Assembly: GCA_030549495.1 (NCBI GenBank)
Contig: JAUIRK010000061.1
Coordinates: forward strand, 336,972 to 400,971
Direction of reading: 5' to 3'
Length of the DNA stretch: 64,000 bases
Source of the DNA: Nectonema munidae
Lineage: Eukaryota; Nematomorpha; Nectonematoida; Nectonematidae
The notes beneath the pieces are model-generated. The model saw only the letters and a list, made by a program, of their open reading frames with translations, was not told the origin of the DNA and searched no databases. The position numbers were made by a program, and so were the translations under genes. Below, one piece after another: positions 1 to 10,521 of the stretch (positions are counted from its first letter, which is position 1; each line of letters opens with the position of its first letter).

Positions 1-1097
1 TATAGCGTATGTATCATCCTTAATTTTTAATAATTTCTTTGCGTTGCATCCCACTTCATGCAAATTTTATAAACGAAATTAAATCGAAAACTTTTGTTAG
101 TTAGCATACTTAAATGTACTTACACAGTTCTTTTTCTTGAAAATGGATGAAATAGGAAACGTGGCGGACCTAAGAATGAAGTTAGTAAAACATGACATCC
201 AAACTTTGTTAGAAAAATAAAAAAAGATAGTAAATATATCATGTTAGGCTGGAAATTCTTAAAAGCATAACATTTATACTCTTTAGATAAAAATCCTTTG
301 AACTTGGAAGTGCAAAGCAAAAGCAAACCTTCACGAAGCAAATTCAAATTCGCATTTAGCATATACAAATCGGCAGAATCATTTTTGCGCGAATAAACTA
401 CCAATTTTTTATCAGAATACTTTAATATGTGGCGAATTACTTTTTTTGCAAAATAATGCTAGTTTTTATATGCATTTCTTCAATCAAGTTAAGTATGAAA
501 AACTTTATTTTTTACTGAAAAAAAGTTTCACATCTGCCATTTTAACATTTTTTGTGAGCAATCCTCAAATATTGACTTTTAATTTATTTCAGTCAACATT
601 GTTTGCATGTTCAATAGTTCCAGAAACATTTTTTTGAATTATCAATGTCTAAACTAATTTCTTAGAAAGTTATACTTTTTTTCTTGTTATAGAGTGAATC
701 TTATATTTCAGTTAGATTTAGTTTCACCTTGTTTTTTATGGTAGACCAAATTTTTTTGATTAAAGTTAATTATGCGATATATGGCATAAATACCAAAAGA
801 GGATGGAAATTCGAGAAATTTCATCAAAAAAAATTTCTATTCATTTTTAGTGAAAAATAAAGCTTTTCGAATTTGCTTAATTCCATATTTGAATATAAAA
901 AGTTATGATCTAATTCATATTTAGTACAAAATGTCTCATCAAATAAAGGTATTATCATAATAAAATGGACTGGTAGTGTCTAATTTACCATCTTTGTTTT
1001 AACAAAGTTCTAATGATAAAATAATTTCCTACTAAAATTTTAAAATTGTTGAGTAATTTTGATAAATTTTATGTTTAAGAATTCTTTCAATATTAAA
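1..1097. other. AT-rich DNA without recognised genes
   Basis: Both strands hold only short open frames with low-complexity, A/T-driven composition, such as minus-strand 120-404 and plus-strand 446-637. I recognise no protein motif, RNA gene or transposon end here. Confidence 0.5.
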
Positions 1098-1114
1098 TTA
1101 AATTAAATTCTTAC

Positions 1115-1399
1115 CCATTTTATTGATAAAAACATGGTCTGCCAATGATTTTCTTAGATAAACTTTAATTTGTGTAACTCCATCACTCGATTGTATATCT
1201 CCTTTTGCTTTAATTCTATTATACTCATTGGATTTCTTCAAATATGTTGAAGTTACATTTTCATTGACAATAATTGTTATATTTTCTTTATTTTTCTTTT
1301 TACCAGGACAGTAGAACTCTTCATTATATCTATATGTGTTCTCTTCTTTATTAACATGTATAATCATACTTTTCCTTTCTGTCCATTTTCCACATTTAT
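1115..1399 (-). CDS. candidate internal exon of an unknown gene
   Basis: On the minus strand a 95-codon open stretch is bounded by plausible splice signals. A T-rich tract ending in TTTAG lies just before 1399, and a donor reading GG|GTAAGA lies just after 1115. The predicted peptide is hydrophilic and lysine/asparagine-rich. It begins near DKCGKWTERKS, has a second cysteine in EFYCPGKKK, and ends near DHVFINKMG. Composition and codon use look more gene-like than the surrounding A/T runs, and I see no transposase or reverse-transcriptase motif. No partner exon is identified and I do not recognise the family. It could equally be a chance open frame in AT-rich DNA. Confidence 0.3.
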
Positions 1400-1530
1400 C
1401 TAAATTATGCAAAAAAAATCATCAGCAAGAAAGTAACTTTCAATTATAAAATAAGATTACCGATTTTGGTATGGAGCATTAGAAATTAGAAATTTTGTTA
1501 GAAAAAGTGAAAATAAATATAAGAATAAAA

Positions 1531-1747
1531 AAAGTAAAAAATAGAAGAATGAAAAATGGTTTTTGCCTCCTTACATAAGCAAACATTACTTGCTATAAAT
1601 TGGTGTATAAAAATGAGGATGCACTATGACTTAAAAAAATTGGAACGGAAAATTAAAATTCTAAATTAGAAAACTTTTTTGGTTAAAAGTGCTTTTTCGC
1701 TTAGGTAAGGGGCAAAAGCGATTTTTCATTCTTCTATTTTTTACTTT
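1531..1747. repeat. fold-back (inverted repeat) element, about 217 bp
   Basis: Arms at about 1531-1580 and 1699-1747 are near-perfect reverse complements: both contain AGTAAAAAATAGAAGAATGA and a GCTTANGTAAGG-type inner end. The spacer is about 118 bases. This is the structure of a small MITE or fold-back element. No target-site duplication was recognised, so exact ends are uncertain. Confidence 0.65.
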
Positions 1748-1942
1748 CTATAGTTGTTTCCTGTTGTCTGTTTTATTCAACAACTTTGATAAAAAATAAC
1801 CGAATGGAGTCTGGAATCTGATATTAATTATTTTAATTTTATATTTTGCTAATTATAATAGACAATTTTCCTTTTTAAAAATACATCCACTGAATAGCCT
1901 TCTTTATAACTCCTTCTACAGTCCCTTTTTTCCGTATGCATA

Positions 1943-2067
1943 TTCTTAGACTTTTCCAAAGCTTTTGATAATATCAACCATTCCTTATTGTTGTATAAAT
2001 TATATAGATATGATTTCAGATCTAAAGTGCATGACTGGGTTTCAAGTTATCTTTCTAAGTTAACTTT
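1943..2067 (+). pseudogene. non-LTR reverse transcriptase fragment
   Basis: The plus-strand translation reads FLDFSKAFDNINHSLLLYKL followed by a stretch ending in HDWVSSYLSK. This is the conserved reverse-transcriptase block around FSKAFD and the following SYLS segment of jockey/CR1-type LINEs. Only about 41 codons survive and no other RT block flanks them, so this is a short relic. It ends exactly where the palindrome starting at 2068 begins, so the palindrome may have inserted into the LINE or joined at its break. It differs from the RT block at 4408-4500 (FQKAFDRVPH), so it comes from another LINE copy or family. Confidence 0.75.
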
Positions 2068-2323
2068 AATAATCAAATTAAAATTCTGCAATCAAAGAAT
2101 CGAAAAATGTTCAAATCAAAAAATATTTATTCTTTTTTAATATATCCTTGGCTCCCCTTACTTTTAGTTAAGTATATGCATAATTTGATAAAAATTATTA
2201 GAGACTTGGTTTATCTTTCTATTCTAAAAGTAACGGGATCCAACGATATATTTTAAAAGAATAAATATTTTTTGATTTGAACATTTTTCGATTCTTTGAT
2301 TGCAGAATTTTATTTTGATTATT
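2068..2323. repeat. long palindromic element with 84-bp arms
   Basis: Arm 2068-2151 and arm 2240-2323 are reverse complements over about 84 bases with only about four mismatches. The shared core includes CTGCAATCAAAGAATCGAAA and its complement. The spacer is 88 bases and has no coding sign. The fragment between the RT relic and the LINE behaves like a MITE or fold-back element; a transcript would form a long hairpin. Confidence 0.85.
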
Positions 2324-2411
2324 TCACAAATATATTATTTAAAATCGTGTAAATTGCAAAATATAGGTAATAACTTTTGTAACATCGTATTGGTTAGCAA
2401 AATATGAACAG

Positions 2412-2550
2412 ATATTATATATCTTCTGACTATAAAAACATTTTTGTATCCAATGATTTGAATCCTGAAGAAAGAGACAAGTTAAAAGAACTTCGTAAAC
2501 GGGCGAAAAGCAAAAATGAAGGAAATAGATCTGATGAAGACTTGACTTGA
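2412..2550 (+). pseudogene. LINE ORF1 C-terminal remnant
   Basis: Translation gives YYISSDYKNIFVSNDLNPEE followed by a lysine/arginine-rich helix (RDKLKELRKRAKSKNEG) and then stops. The pattern IFVSNDLNPEERDKLKELRK resembles the end of LINE ORF1 proteins, where a short F-S-x-D-L-T-P-x-x-R segment follows the RNA-binding region. About 45 codons remain. ORF1 proteins bind the element RNA in the retrotransposition complex; this copy cannot encode one. It is followed after about 70 bases by the endonuclease-coding part of ORF2. Confidence 0.6.
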
Positions 2551-2621
2551 TGGTAATAATTCTGTTTACTATGTAGTCAGAGATGATCCTGTTGTTGGCA
2601 TGAGTATAAAAAAGAAGTTTT

Positions 2622-3824
2622 TCCCAAAACAAGTTTAGTGTATCTGGTGAACCTCCAGTTTACATTGATACACCCAAAACCAGTTCTCTGAAAGTTCTTT
2701 ACACAAATGCGAACCAACTATTCAAGAAATTGTGTGAGCTTAATTTAATAATTCATTTGCACTCTTATGATGTAATATTTATCACTAAGTTTTTGTCGAA
2801 AAAGTCTTTTATGAATAGGTTTGCCATAAATAGTTATATCATTGAAGGGTATTCTTTGTTTCATAATTTAAGTTTGGATGATGATGGTAATTTATGTTTC
2901 AGAGAAAAGAGAGGTATACTTTGTTATTTTAGAAACAATTTACATTTGATTAATCAGATTTCTACTAATGAACTACAACATATAGAGAGTTTAAGTGTCA
3001 TAATAAAGTATGATAAACACTTAGTGTATTTGAGTTGTATATATAGAAGCCCTTCTTCAGACATTCATGAAAGCACAATGGAAATAATTAATGAAATGTC
3101 TAATATTGTTAGAAACGTTCGAAATGCTAATTTTATAGTGATGGGAGATTTTAATTATCCAAATATTGATTGGAGTACATGTAGTGTAGAACATGGTAAC
3201 TCTGAACAGATTTTTGTAAACTTTTTGAATGAAAACTTTTTGATTCAACTAATAAAGAGAAACACCAGAGTCTCTTCAAGCGGTAAGGAGAGCTTACTTG
3301 ATTTATTAATTACAAACGATGAAAACTTTGTTTATGATCTAGAAATACTACCAAATTTGTATAAGAGTGATCACTACTGCATAAACTACAACATGAATAT
3401 TAAAAATGGGAGAAAGAAGAAAGTTCTGATGTACAAGTACCAAGCAGCCAATTTTTCATCAATAGGAAACAATCTAGTTGAAATTAATTGGGGTGAACTA
3501 GCAGGCACAAGTTTGAAGAGTTTTTACTCTAAGTTAAAAGAAGTAATCAAAGAGCAAATAACTACTCATGTTCCGTTATCCCATTCTAAGACTCACTTTA
3601 AACCGTGTATGAACTATAAATCTATTTTGTTGTTTAAAAAAATGCTGAAAATGTTTTCTCTCTTTAAAAAGTTTGGTAAAATAAGTTATAAGGAAGAAGG
3701 CATGAAAATATCTAATCAAATAAGGAAACTCACCCAAGAACTTAGAATTAAGTATGAGCGTGATATTTTAAAAAATTATAAAAGTAAACGCAAAATTACC
3801 TGGAGTTATATTAATAAAAAATAA
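2622..3824 (+). pseudogene. LINE ORF2, endonuclease (EEP) domain
   Basis: This long open frame encodes the endonuclease/exonuclease/phosphatase domain that nicks target DNA in non-LTR retrotransposition. Visible motifs are LKVLYTNANQL (strand with the metal-binding Asn), DVIFITKFLS, LVYLSCIYRSP, FIVMGDFNYPNIDW (catalytic GDFN) and KSDHYCI (catalytic SDH). In the family the ITETW block supplies the catalytic Glu; here it reads ITKFL, so the key acidic residue is missing and the enzyme is probably dead. After the domain comes a lysine-rich linker ending SYINKK and a stop. No good ATG precedes the conserved block; the frame is open from about 2622. The reverse transcriptase follows in another frame. 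Confidence 0.85.
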
Positions 3825-3832
3825 AGAGACCA

Positions 3833-5387
3833 ATGGACCTTCAAACAATAGTTGATGAATATGGCGGCAATATTATAGAAAAGGAATTTTTACCCGAAGC
3901 TTTCAATCAATATTTCGTTTCGATTTACAAAGTAGAAAGTGAAGTACCAATTAAACATTTGAAAAGATTTAATATTAAAACAATAGAAACATTAATTATT
4001 TCAGAGAATGAAGTCTTTGATAAGTTTATCAAGTTAGACACATCAAAATCTATAGGACTTGATGAAATTTCTCCTTTTTTTCTAAAAAAGTTAGCTAATG
4101 TTCTGAAAGAACACTTGACAGGAAATCTTTGGAAGGATCTAAACTAATTGATGATTGGAAAATAAGTAGCATAACTCCCGCTTTTAAAAAGAGTGATAGA
4201 AAACAATGATCCAACTACAGACCTATCTGTGTGAATTCAGTAGTGTTTAAAATTTTTGAATCCATTATTAAAGACAAAATTTTTTATCATATAGTGAATA
4301 ATAATCTCTTATCTCCCCATCAGCATGGCTTTCTCCCGAAAAAGTCGACAATATCCAACCTCATCGAATTTTCAAATGAGGTAACCTTAACAATCAATGA
4401 TTAACACTTGGATTTCCAAAAAGCTTTTGATAGGGTTCCTCATAATAGGCTTGTTCTAAAGTTAAAATCTTTTGGAGTTGATGGCAAGCTTTTATCTTGG
4501 CTCAAAGATTATATTTTTAATAGAAAACACGTAGTCCGTTTAAATGGAATAACATCAAACAGTTGTCAAATTATCAGTGGAATACCACAGGGTTCTGTGA
4601 TAGGACCATTGTTTTTTACAATTTTCATCAACGATGTTACCTTCGACTTAAGTTCATATGTAAAAGTTTTTGCTGATGACAACATCAAGTTGTTTAACTA
4701 CTCGGAAAAATTCAAATGCATCGTTACAGAACGATTTATATTGTTTATATGAATGGTATTTGAAATGGGACTTGAGCTTCAACTTATCCAAGTGTCAGCA
4801 TCTTCAAATTGGAAAACCAAATTCTGATCAATTCTTTTTAGGTGGTGTGACTTTGTCTAAAGTTCATGAACAAAATGACTTGGGCTTAATAATCGACTCA
4901 AAACTAAATTTTAATCGCTAACAAAGAAATTGCTGTACACCTTTTCAAGTCCTTGGTAAGACCAATTCTATGGGAATAGCTCTGCGAGTAATGTCAAGAA
5001 AATTGAAAAAGTTCAAAAAAACTTCACAAAAAGTTTACCTGGCATGAGAAATGTTCCTTATTCCGAAAGAATGAAAGTTTTGAACTTACCTTCACTTTAT
5101 TATAGAATAAAGAGAAATGAAATGATTACTATTTTTAACCTTGTAAAGAAAAATATGATAATAAAAGATGTCCTGCCTGACTTTTCAACAAGAATTTCTA
5201 GATCGCATTGCTTCAAATTTAAAGCTGAAAGTTTCCAGAACAAGTATCGCCAAACATTTCTAACACAAAGAGCTTTTGAAGATTGAAATTCTTTGCCCAG
5301 TGAAGTTGTTAATTCTACTACGTTGAATGACTTTAAAAACAAACTGGATGCTATTTCACAGTCTAGGAGATTGTATTGTTTTGCTTA
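3833..5387 (+). pseudogene. LINE ORF2, reverse transcriptase and C-terminal part
   Basis: The RT is spread over several frames. At 3833-4147 the N-terminal RT block includes DTSKSIGLDEISPFFLKK. Near 4190-4400 the frame reads NYRPICVNSVVFKIFESIIK and then HQHGFLPKKSTISNL. At 4408-4752 come FQKAFDRVPHNRLVLKLKS, SGIPQGSVIGPLFFTIFIND and the active-site block VKVFADDNIKLF with both catalytic Asp residues. The frame then shifts into 4670-4921 (thumb-like segment with SFNLSKCQHLQIGK). At 5044-5387 lies the C-terminal CR1/jockey segment with VLNLPSLYYR and, after a stop, NSLPSEVVNSTTLNDFKNKL. At least three frameshifts and several nonsense codons make it a pseudogene. Confidence 0.85.
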
Positions 5388-5399
5388 ATTTCAAGATGC

Positions 5400-7419
5400 A
5401 AATCTCACGATCTTCAAAAATATTCTTTCTAATTTTACATGAAGTAGATGTTTTTATACCAAATCAACCATGTTAGTTTTATTTCTGACATCAGTTTTTC
5501 ATTTAGAGGTTTTAAAATAGTCAGTGTTAATCAAATTTGTGGTATACGTATGAAACTATCTCTACAAATATTCTCTCTAATTTTAGATGAAATATATATT
5601 TTATACCAAATCAACCATTTTAGCTTCATTTCTGGACTCAGTTTTTGCATTTAGAGGTTTTAAAATGTCTGAAAGTGCCAATTAAATGCTCGATTTACGT
5701 CTAATGTTTACAAAAATATTTTTGAAATTCAAATAAAATATCTGTTTTTATACTAAATGGAAGATGGTGATTTTATTTTTGGACTCAGCCTTTGCATTTA
5801 TTGTTTTAAAATATCTGAAAGCTTCAATTAGATTTGCGGTTTACTTCTAGATACTGTCTTCAAAAATATTTTTAAAAAAATTAAATATCTCCTTCAAATA
5901 AAATATCTGTTTTTATACCAAATCGGCAATGCTTATTTTATTTCTGTACTCCATTTTGACTAATACGATTAAAAAATATCTGGAAGGGGCTATTGAATCA
6001 GTTGTGTAAAAATTTTTCAAAAAATGGTTATATATTAGTTATATAGTAAAAATATTTTTTGTATATTTTGACTTATGATACTATCTTCAATAATTTTGAA
6101 TATGAAATATTTATTTAAAAAATAAACGTATTATAAAATATTTTGAAGATTAGTATGAGAGAAGAATGCAACCTGAAAACTAGTTGAGAATGGAACGTGT
6201 GATTAAGAGAAATAATAAAAAAATGTATCTTCACTTAATGGAAGATCTATCATGTTCCGATGAGCTAGGAAAGCTAATTATAAATTTAAATTGAATTTGT
6301 CCATTTTTTACCTTTTGCATTAAAGAGAGAGTCTTTTAGATGAAAAAGATGGACAACTTTTTGTAATTGAACAATGAACATCACCAATGATTTGATGAGA
6401 AAAAAAACTTTTGAACTGGCATTGGTTGACAAATATTCAGGCCTGATAATAATATACATGATACTGATAAAGAAGCCTAAGATCATCAAAAAGATTCTTT
6501 AACCAGAATGCGTTGAGAGCGAAAAATCTCTTCAAAATAAATCATAAAAAAGTTTTTTTGAACGCAGATTGCAGAAAATAAATTTATAATGAAAAAAGAG
6601 ATGCCAAGTTAGGATCATCATAGAATGAATAGCAAAATTACATACTGTAAAGTATAGAAGATATGACGCAGAGACTACCAGTCGATAACGAATTTGTAAC
6701 CAAAGGATGTAGGTCCTATCGAGATACTTAATTTACTGACAAATGAAATATTTTGAGTGAAAATAAATTAAGAAAACTATTACCAGAAAAATACTTCAAG
6801 TAAAATTTATTTTGAAGTTTATATATTTGACATTGATTGACATGCTTGATCGATTTTTTGACACGTTTTTTTGATTTTATAAAATGAACATCACCATTAA
6901 ATTGTACGTAACATACTTAAAAATGGGTACATATGTATAAAAACTTTTTGTAAGAGTAAAAATTTTAATTTTGACATGGGCTGTCATATTTAAATCTTTT
7001 TACCGGTTTGACTGGTTTTATTAAAAAAAAGGAATATCACCAGTAAACACAGCGTGTAGATAAAAAGTTTATTTTTGAGATGAGCTGTCATATATAAATC
7101 AATTTTTTGACAGGTTTGATTGATTTTCATAAAAAATAAATTTCCTCACTGAATTCAGCATACTTGAAAATGGGTATATATGTGTAAAAAACTTTATATA
7201 AATATTTAAATAAAAAGTTCTTTCTTGAGATGGTCTGTCAAATATATATCTATTTTTTGAGAGTTTTGATTCATTTTGATAAAAAAAAATATGGATATCA
7301 TCACTGGATTCAGCAATTAAAAATATTTATAAAAACTTTATAATGTCTGAGAAAAATAGGGGGGACACTTTACGCCCCCCAGCACTTGAGCGGACAAATT
7401 TAGCCCAGCAATAATATGG
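5400..7419 (-). mobile_element. truncated copy of the large TTAA-flanked satellite-bearing element
   Basis: This stretch is an inverted, shortened relative of 57108-61427. Its outer end at 7419 reads CCCAGCAATAATATGG followed by TTAA (7420-7423), the reverse complement of the left end of the 57-kb copy; inward lie the shared CTTGAGCGGACAAATTT and G/C-run segments. About 5440-5960 holds roughly four copies of a 147-165 bp repeat containing ATACCAAATCAACCAT; about 6850-7320 holds roughly four copies of the second repeat type (GAATTCAGCATACTTGAAAAT). The middle, about 6290-6500, matches 58800-58950 in reverse. The other terminus is missing: the LINE end abuts at about 5400. No coding capacity was found. 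Confidence 0.8.
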
Positions 7420-7489
7420 TTAAAGGTAGTTTATTAAATGTTAAAAATTTTAAGTGTACTAGTTGTTTTGATTTTAAAAAAGTTAAACT

Positions 7490-8040
7490 TAGTAAAGAAA
7501 AGTTAGTAATAAAAGATTAATCAATTTTGTTACTTGGGAGAAGTTATAGATCAGATAGGTAGTGTAAGTAGAACACCGAATTAAACTAGCTTGGAAGACA
7601 TTTAAATCTTTAAGTAGTGTTCTATGTGATAATACTTTTTCTTTAAACATAACGGGTTATCTTTATAAAAGTTGTATTAGAACTAGTTTAGTATACAGCA
7701 GTCAAAGTTAGGCGTTAAAAGAAGTTGAGAAAAATATGCTAAACATAACTGAGATGAGAATGTTAAGAATTATTTGTAAATCTACTTGGAAAGACAAATT
7801 AAGCAATGAAAAAATAAGAAGTTTATGTAATGTAGATGAAATCAATAAAGTAATAGAAGGCAAAAGTGGTTTGGACATGTAAACAGAAGACCATGTGAAG
7901 AGTTAATTAATATAGCGTAGAAACAGCAAACTATAGGTAAGTCTAAGGATAGACCAAAATTAACAGTAGTTCTTAAGGATATGAAAGAAAGAAATTTAAA
8001 AATAAGGGATGAACAAAATAGGGAATTTTGGGAATGTAAA
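7490..8040 (+). pseudogene. non-LTR reverse transcriptase C-terminal region (RTE-like)
   Basis: With several frameshifts the plus strand reads FCYLGEVIDQIGSVSRT, IKLAWKTFKSLSSVL, ITGYLYKSCIRTSLVYSSQS, NMLNITEMRMLRIICK, KWFGHVNRRP and DMKERNLKIRDEQNREFW. This order (YLG block, YK-C-R-x-L-Y block, E-x-R-M-L-R block, W-F-G-H-V block, R-x-x-W end) is the standard C-terminal part of a common animal non-LTR RT type, often RTE-like. The palm domain is absent. After it, 8041-8129 looks like a short 3' UTR with an imperfect GCCTACTTTCC/GGAAAGTAGCC inverted repeat and an ATT-rich tail that is interrupted by the hAT element at 8130. Confidence 0.75.
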
Positions 8041-8129
8041 ATTTTTTATATGTATCTTCATAGTTGCAACACGGGCTAGAGCCTACTTTCCTGGGAAAGT
8101 AGCCTTAAAATCGATTTATTATTGTTAAT

Positions 8130-9636
8130 CAGTGGCGGATCCAAAGAAGGGGGGGGGGGGGGGGGCTGATAGGCCTAGCCCCCCCCCCCCCCTTATGAAA
8201 AATGGCTTCGAAAATTACCCTTACTAATTTTGCTTTTTCCTAAAACAATACATGTTTGTAGTTGATTACGTTTATATCAACTATATGACAAATCGAAACA
8301 TTATTCTGTCTAAACACCCAATTTGAGTAGTGAAAATGTTGATAATATATTATCAATAATATCACACAGTGATTCACTAATAGTCTTTCAACGGGCGAAT
8401 TTGACAATGGTTGCACTCAGTGTGCTGCGGTGTTGACAGGTATGATGAATAAACCCTTTCCCTATCGCTTTGCTGTAAATGCATCAACAGATAAGACATC
8501 TAAATACAGGCCCAAAGTTCCATGTCAAACTCGTTGGGTGGAGAAACACCAGGCTATTCACACAGCATACTTTTTGTATTCTGTAGTGATTGATGTACTT
8601 CATTGACATAAGCAGGGATAAATCTTCTTCCTCTTCAGAGGCTAATTGCTTAGTCAACTCTCTAACAAATCCGAGTTTGTTGTTGGGCTGGTTTCGATGA
8701 ATGATGTAATGACTCTAACCAAAAAGGTATCTCTTTTTTACAATCTAGTTCGAATGATATTTTCTCTTCTATGAAACAAGCTGCAATCATAAAACAGCAG
8801 CTCGAAGAATGGAGAAACAACGAAACTGAGTTTGAGAAAATTTTTTAAAAGGCTCAAAAATTGTATGGGGAAGAGCATTTGAGTATTGCAAAGATAGTAG
8901 GAATGACAAAAAGACTAAAATTTCAGCTGCCTCTCCAATGGAGTTTTACCGCCATTCCATTTTTCTGCCTTTCTTGGATGGTATTATTTCGCAAGTTGTT
9001 GATTGATTTGAAAAACACAACACTACTGTTAGTCTTCTTTGTGGTCTATTACCACAGTTTGCTAAAAAAATTAACGTTAATGATGTTGGAAACGAATTTG
9101 TTATTTACTGTGGACTAGTGAATTGCAGCTTGGAAGAACTAAAGAATTGGAGTTCCAAACTTGGCAACTTTTTTGCAAGTCAACTCCTGATATTTAACAC
9201 GATTCAATTGCAACTTTGAAAATATGTGAAGAAGCATTTTATCCAAACATCTACAAACTTTTAACCATTTACGCCACCTTACCAGTTCCCTCATCAACCG
9301 CTGAGCGCACTTTCTCAGTACTTAAAAATTTGAAATCTTATCTTCGATCTAATACAGAATATCGGTTGAATGGCCAACATTAGCTTATGTTCATCGAGAC
9401 ATAAGTTGTGCTGATATCGTGAGGAAAATATAAAGTATGAATCCACTTGCATAAAAAATAAAATTTTGAAATTTATTCATGGCAAAATGATGTTAAAAAT
9501 ATGAAAACATAGGTAATTAATGTTTCTAAAAGACATAATACAGCTGTCGTATTCTTTAAAGACTTTTAACAAAATTGCAAAAAAATTAAATAGATTTCGC
9601 CCCCCCCCCTATAAGAAATTTCTGGATCCGCCATTG
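8130..9636 (+). mobile_element. hAT transposon, 1,507 bp, with perfect 8-bp target duplication
   Basis: The ends are CAGTGGCGGATCCA at 8130 and TGGATCCGCCATTG at 9636, inverted repeats with one mismatch over 14 bases. They are flanked by identical 8-bp duplications TTGTTAAT at 8122-8129 and 9637-9644. This is the signature of hAT transposition. Long G and C runs lie just inside each end (about 8150-8190 and 9600-9609). The element sits in the ATT-rich tail of the RTE-like LINE, so it inserted after that LINE. The interior holds a decayed transposase (separate entry), too short to be autonomous. Confidence 0.95.
8395..9400 (+). pseudogene. decayed hAT transposase (ZMYM1/TTF-type family)
   Basis: Recognisable blocks lie in order on the plus strand, in shifting frames. 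Around 8404-8450 DNGCTQCAAVLTGMMN corresponds to the YDGAxNMxG block. At about 8513-8560 CQTRWVEKHQAIHTA is the conserved TRWVERHDAI block. At about 9260-9350 LTIYATLPVPSSTAERTFSV continues into LKNLKSYLRS, the hAT C-terminal dimerisation domain. The N-terminal zinc finger and much of the catalytic core are gone. The family resembles zinc-finger MYM-type 1-like hAT proteins. It catalyses cut-and-paste transposition in intact relatives; this copy is dead. Confidence 0.85.
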
Positions 9637-9644
9637 TTGTTAAT

Positions 9645-10005
9645 ATTATTATATTTAAAAAAAAATAGAAAATCAAAAAAAGTATTTCTCCAAAAACTCA
9701 AATATAAAAGAATTAAAAAATATACTTAATTAAACTGTTAGTGTTAATTAACGTAAAAATTAAATGTTCAGATTTGAATCTCAAAATTTTTTATAATTTA
9801 GAACAAAAATCATGTAAAATTTTAGTAGGTCATATTTTTTTCAAAAAGCGAAAAATGGTAAGAAGTGAAGATTCATTTCATGATGTATGAGATGCTAAAT
9901 TGTTTAAAATATAACTATAATCCATTTGAAAGCCAGTGAATTCATAAATTGTATTTCCTTGCATTTTTATGTTGCATCTTGCCCTTTTAAATATATTTTT
10001 GATCT
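9645..10005. other. AT-rich spacer between hAT and piggyBac elements
   Basis: No motif, RNA gene or transposon end was recognised. The left edge starts with ATTATTATATTT, probably the rest of the LINE tail split by the hAT insertion. Confidence 0.5.
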
Positions 10006-10521
10006 TTAACCTTAGCAGGACGGAACTTTTTAGAGCAACACTAAGGACGGTTAATGGGAGTTTTACTCCAATTTTTAAAAAAAGTATATTTCTTTTTTTT
10101 AATAAAGCTTTAGCATATCAAAGTCCTTTTAAGAATGTTTTTGTTCAGTTTGATATGTTTCCATGTTTTTTATACGAAAAAAATCAAAAAACTTATTTCA
10201 GAATTAACGCCATCTATAATAAAAAAGAGTTTGTTTTAGTTAACGTCATCTATAATAAAAATAAAAATTGCATTCAACTTCCATAACGTTTACACTTATT
10301 AGATATACATATCTAAGAAAAAATTTTAAATTCATCTATTATATTATTTGTTAAATTATTTCAACAAACGCTACTTCATATGCAAAAAAGGCATATTAAT
10401 CATAGATTAATATTTAGTTTTTTTCAAATATATAAAAAAAAATGAACTAACATTTATTCAACTATTATAAAAATACAACACACGAGTATTATAATAAAAA
10501 ATTCGTAAATATTTACAATTA

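Larger units (their letters stand above)
2412..5400 (+). mobile_element. decayed LINE (CR1/jockey-like non-LTR retrotransposon)
   Basis: The element shows, in order on the plus strand, an ORF1 C-terminal remnant, an apurinic/apyrimidinic-type endonuclease domain, a reverse transcriptase and the C-terminal segment typical of CR1/jockey-like ORF2. Several frameshifts and stops separate the pieces, so it is inactive. The 5' part of ORF1 is missing. The 3' end lies within about 15 bases of the last stop codon (5385-5387), where sequence of the satellite-bearing TTAA element begins, so the LINE probably inserted into or was joined to that element. No poly(A) tail is evident, as expected for CR1-type tails, and no target duplication was found. 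Confidence 0.85.
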
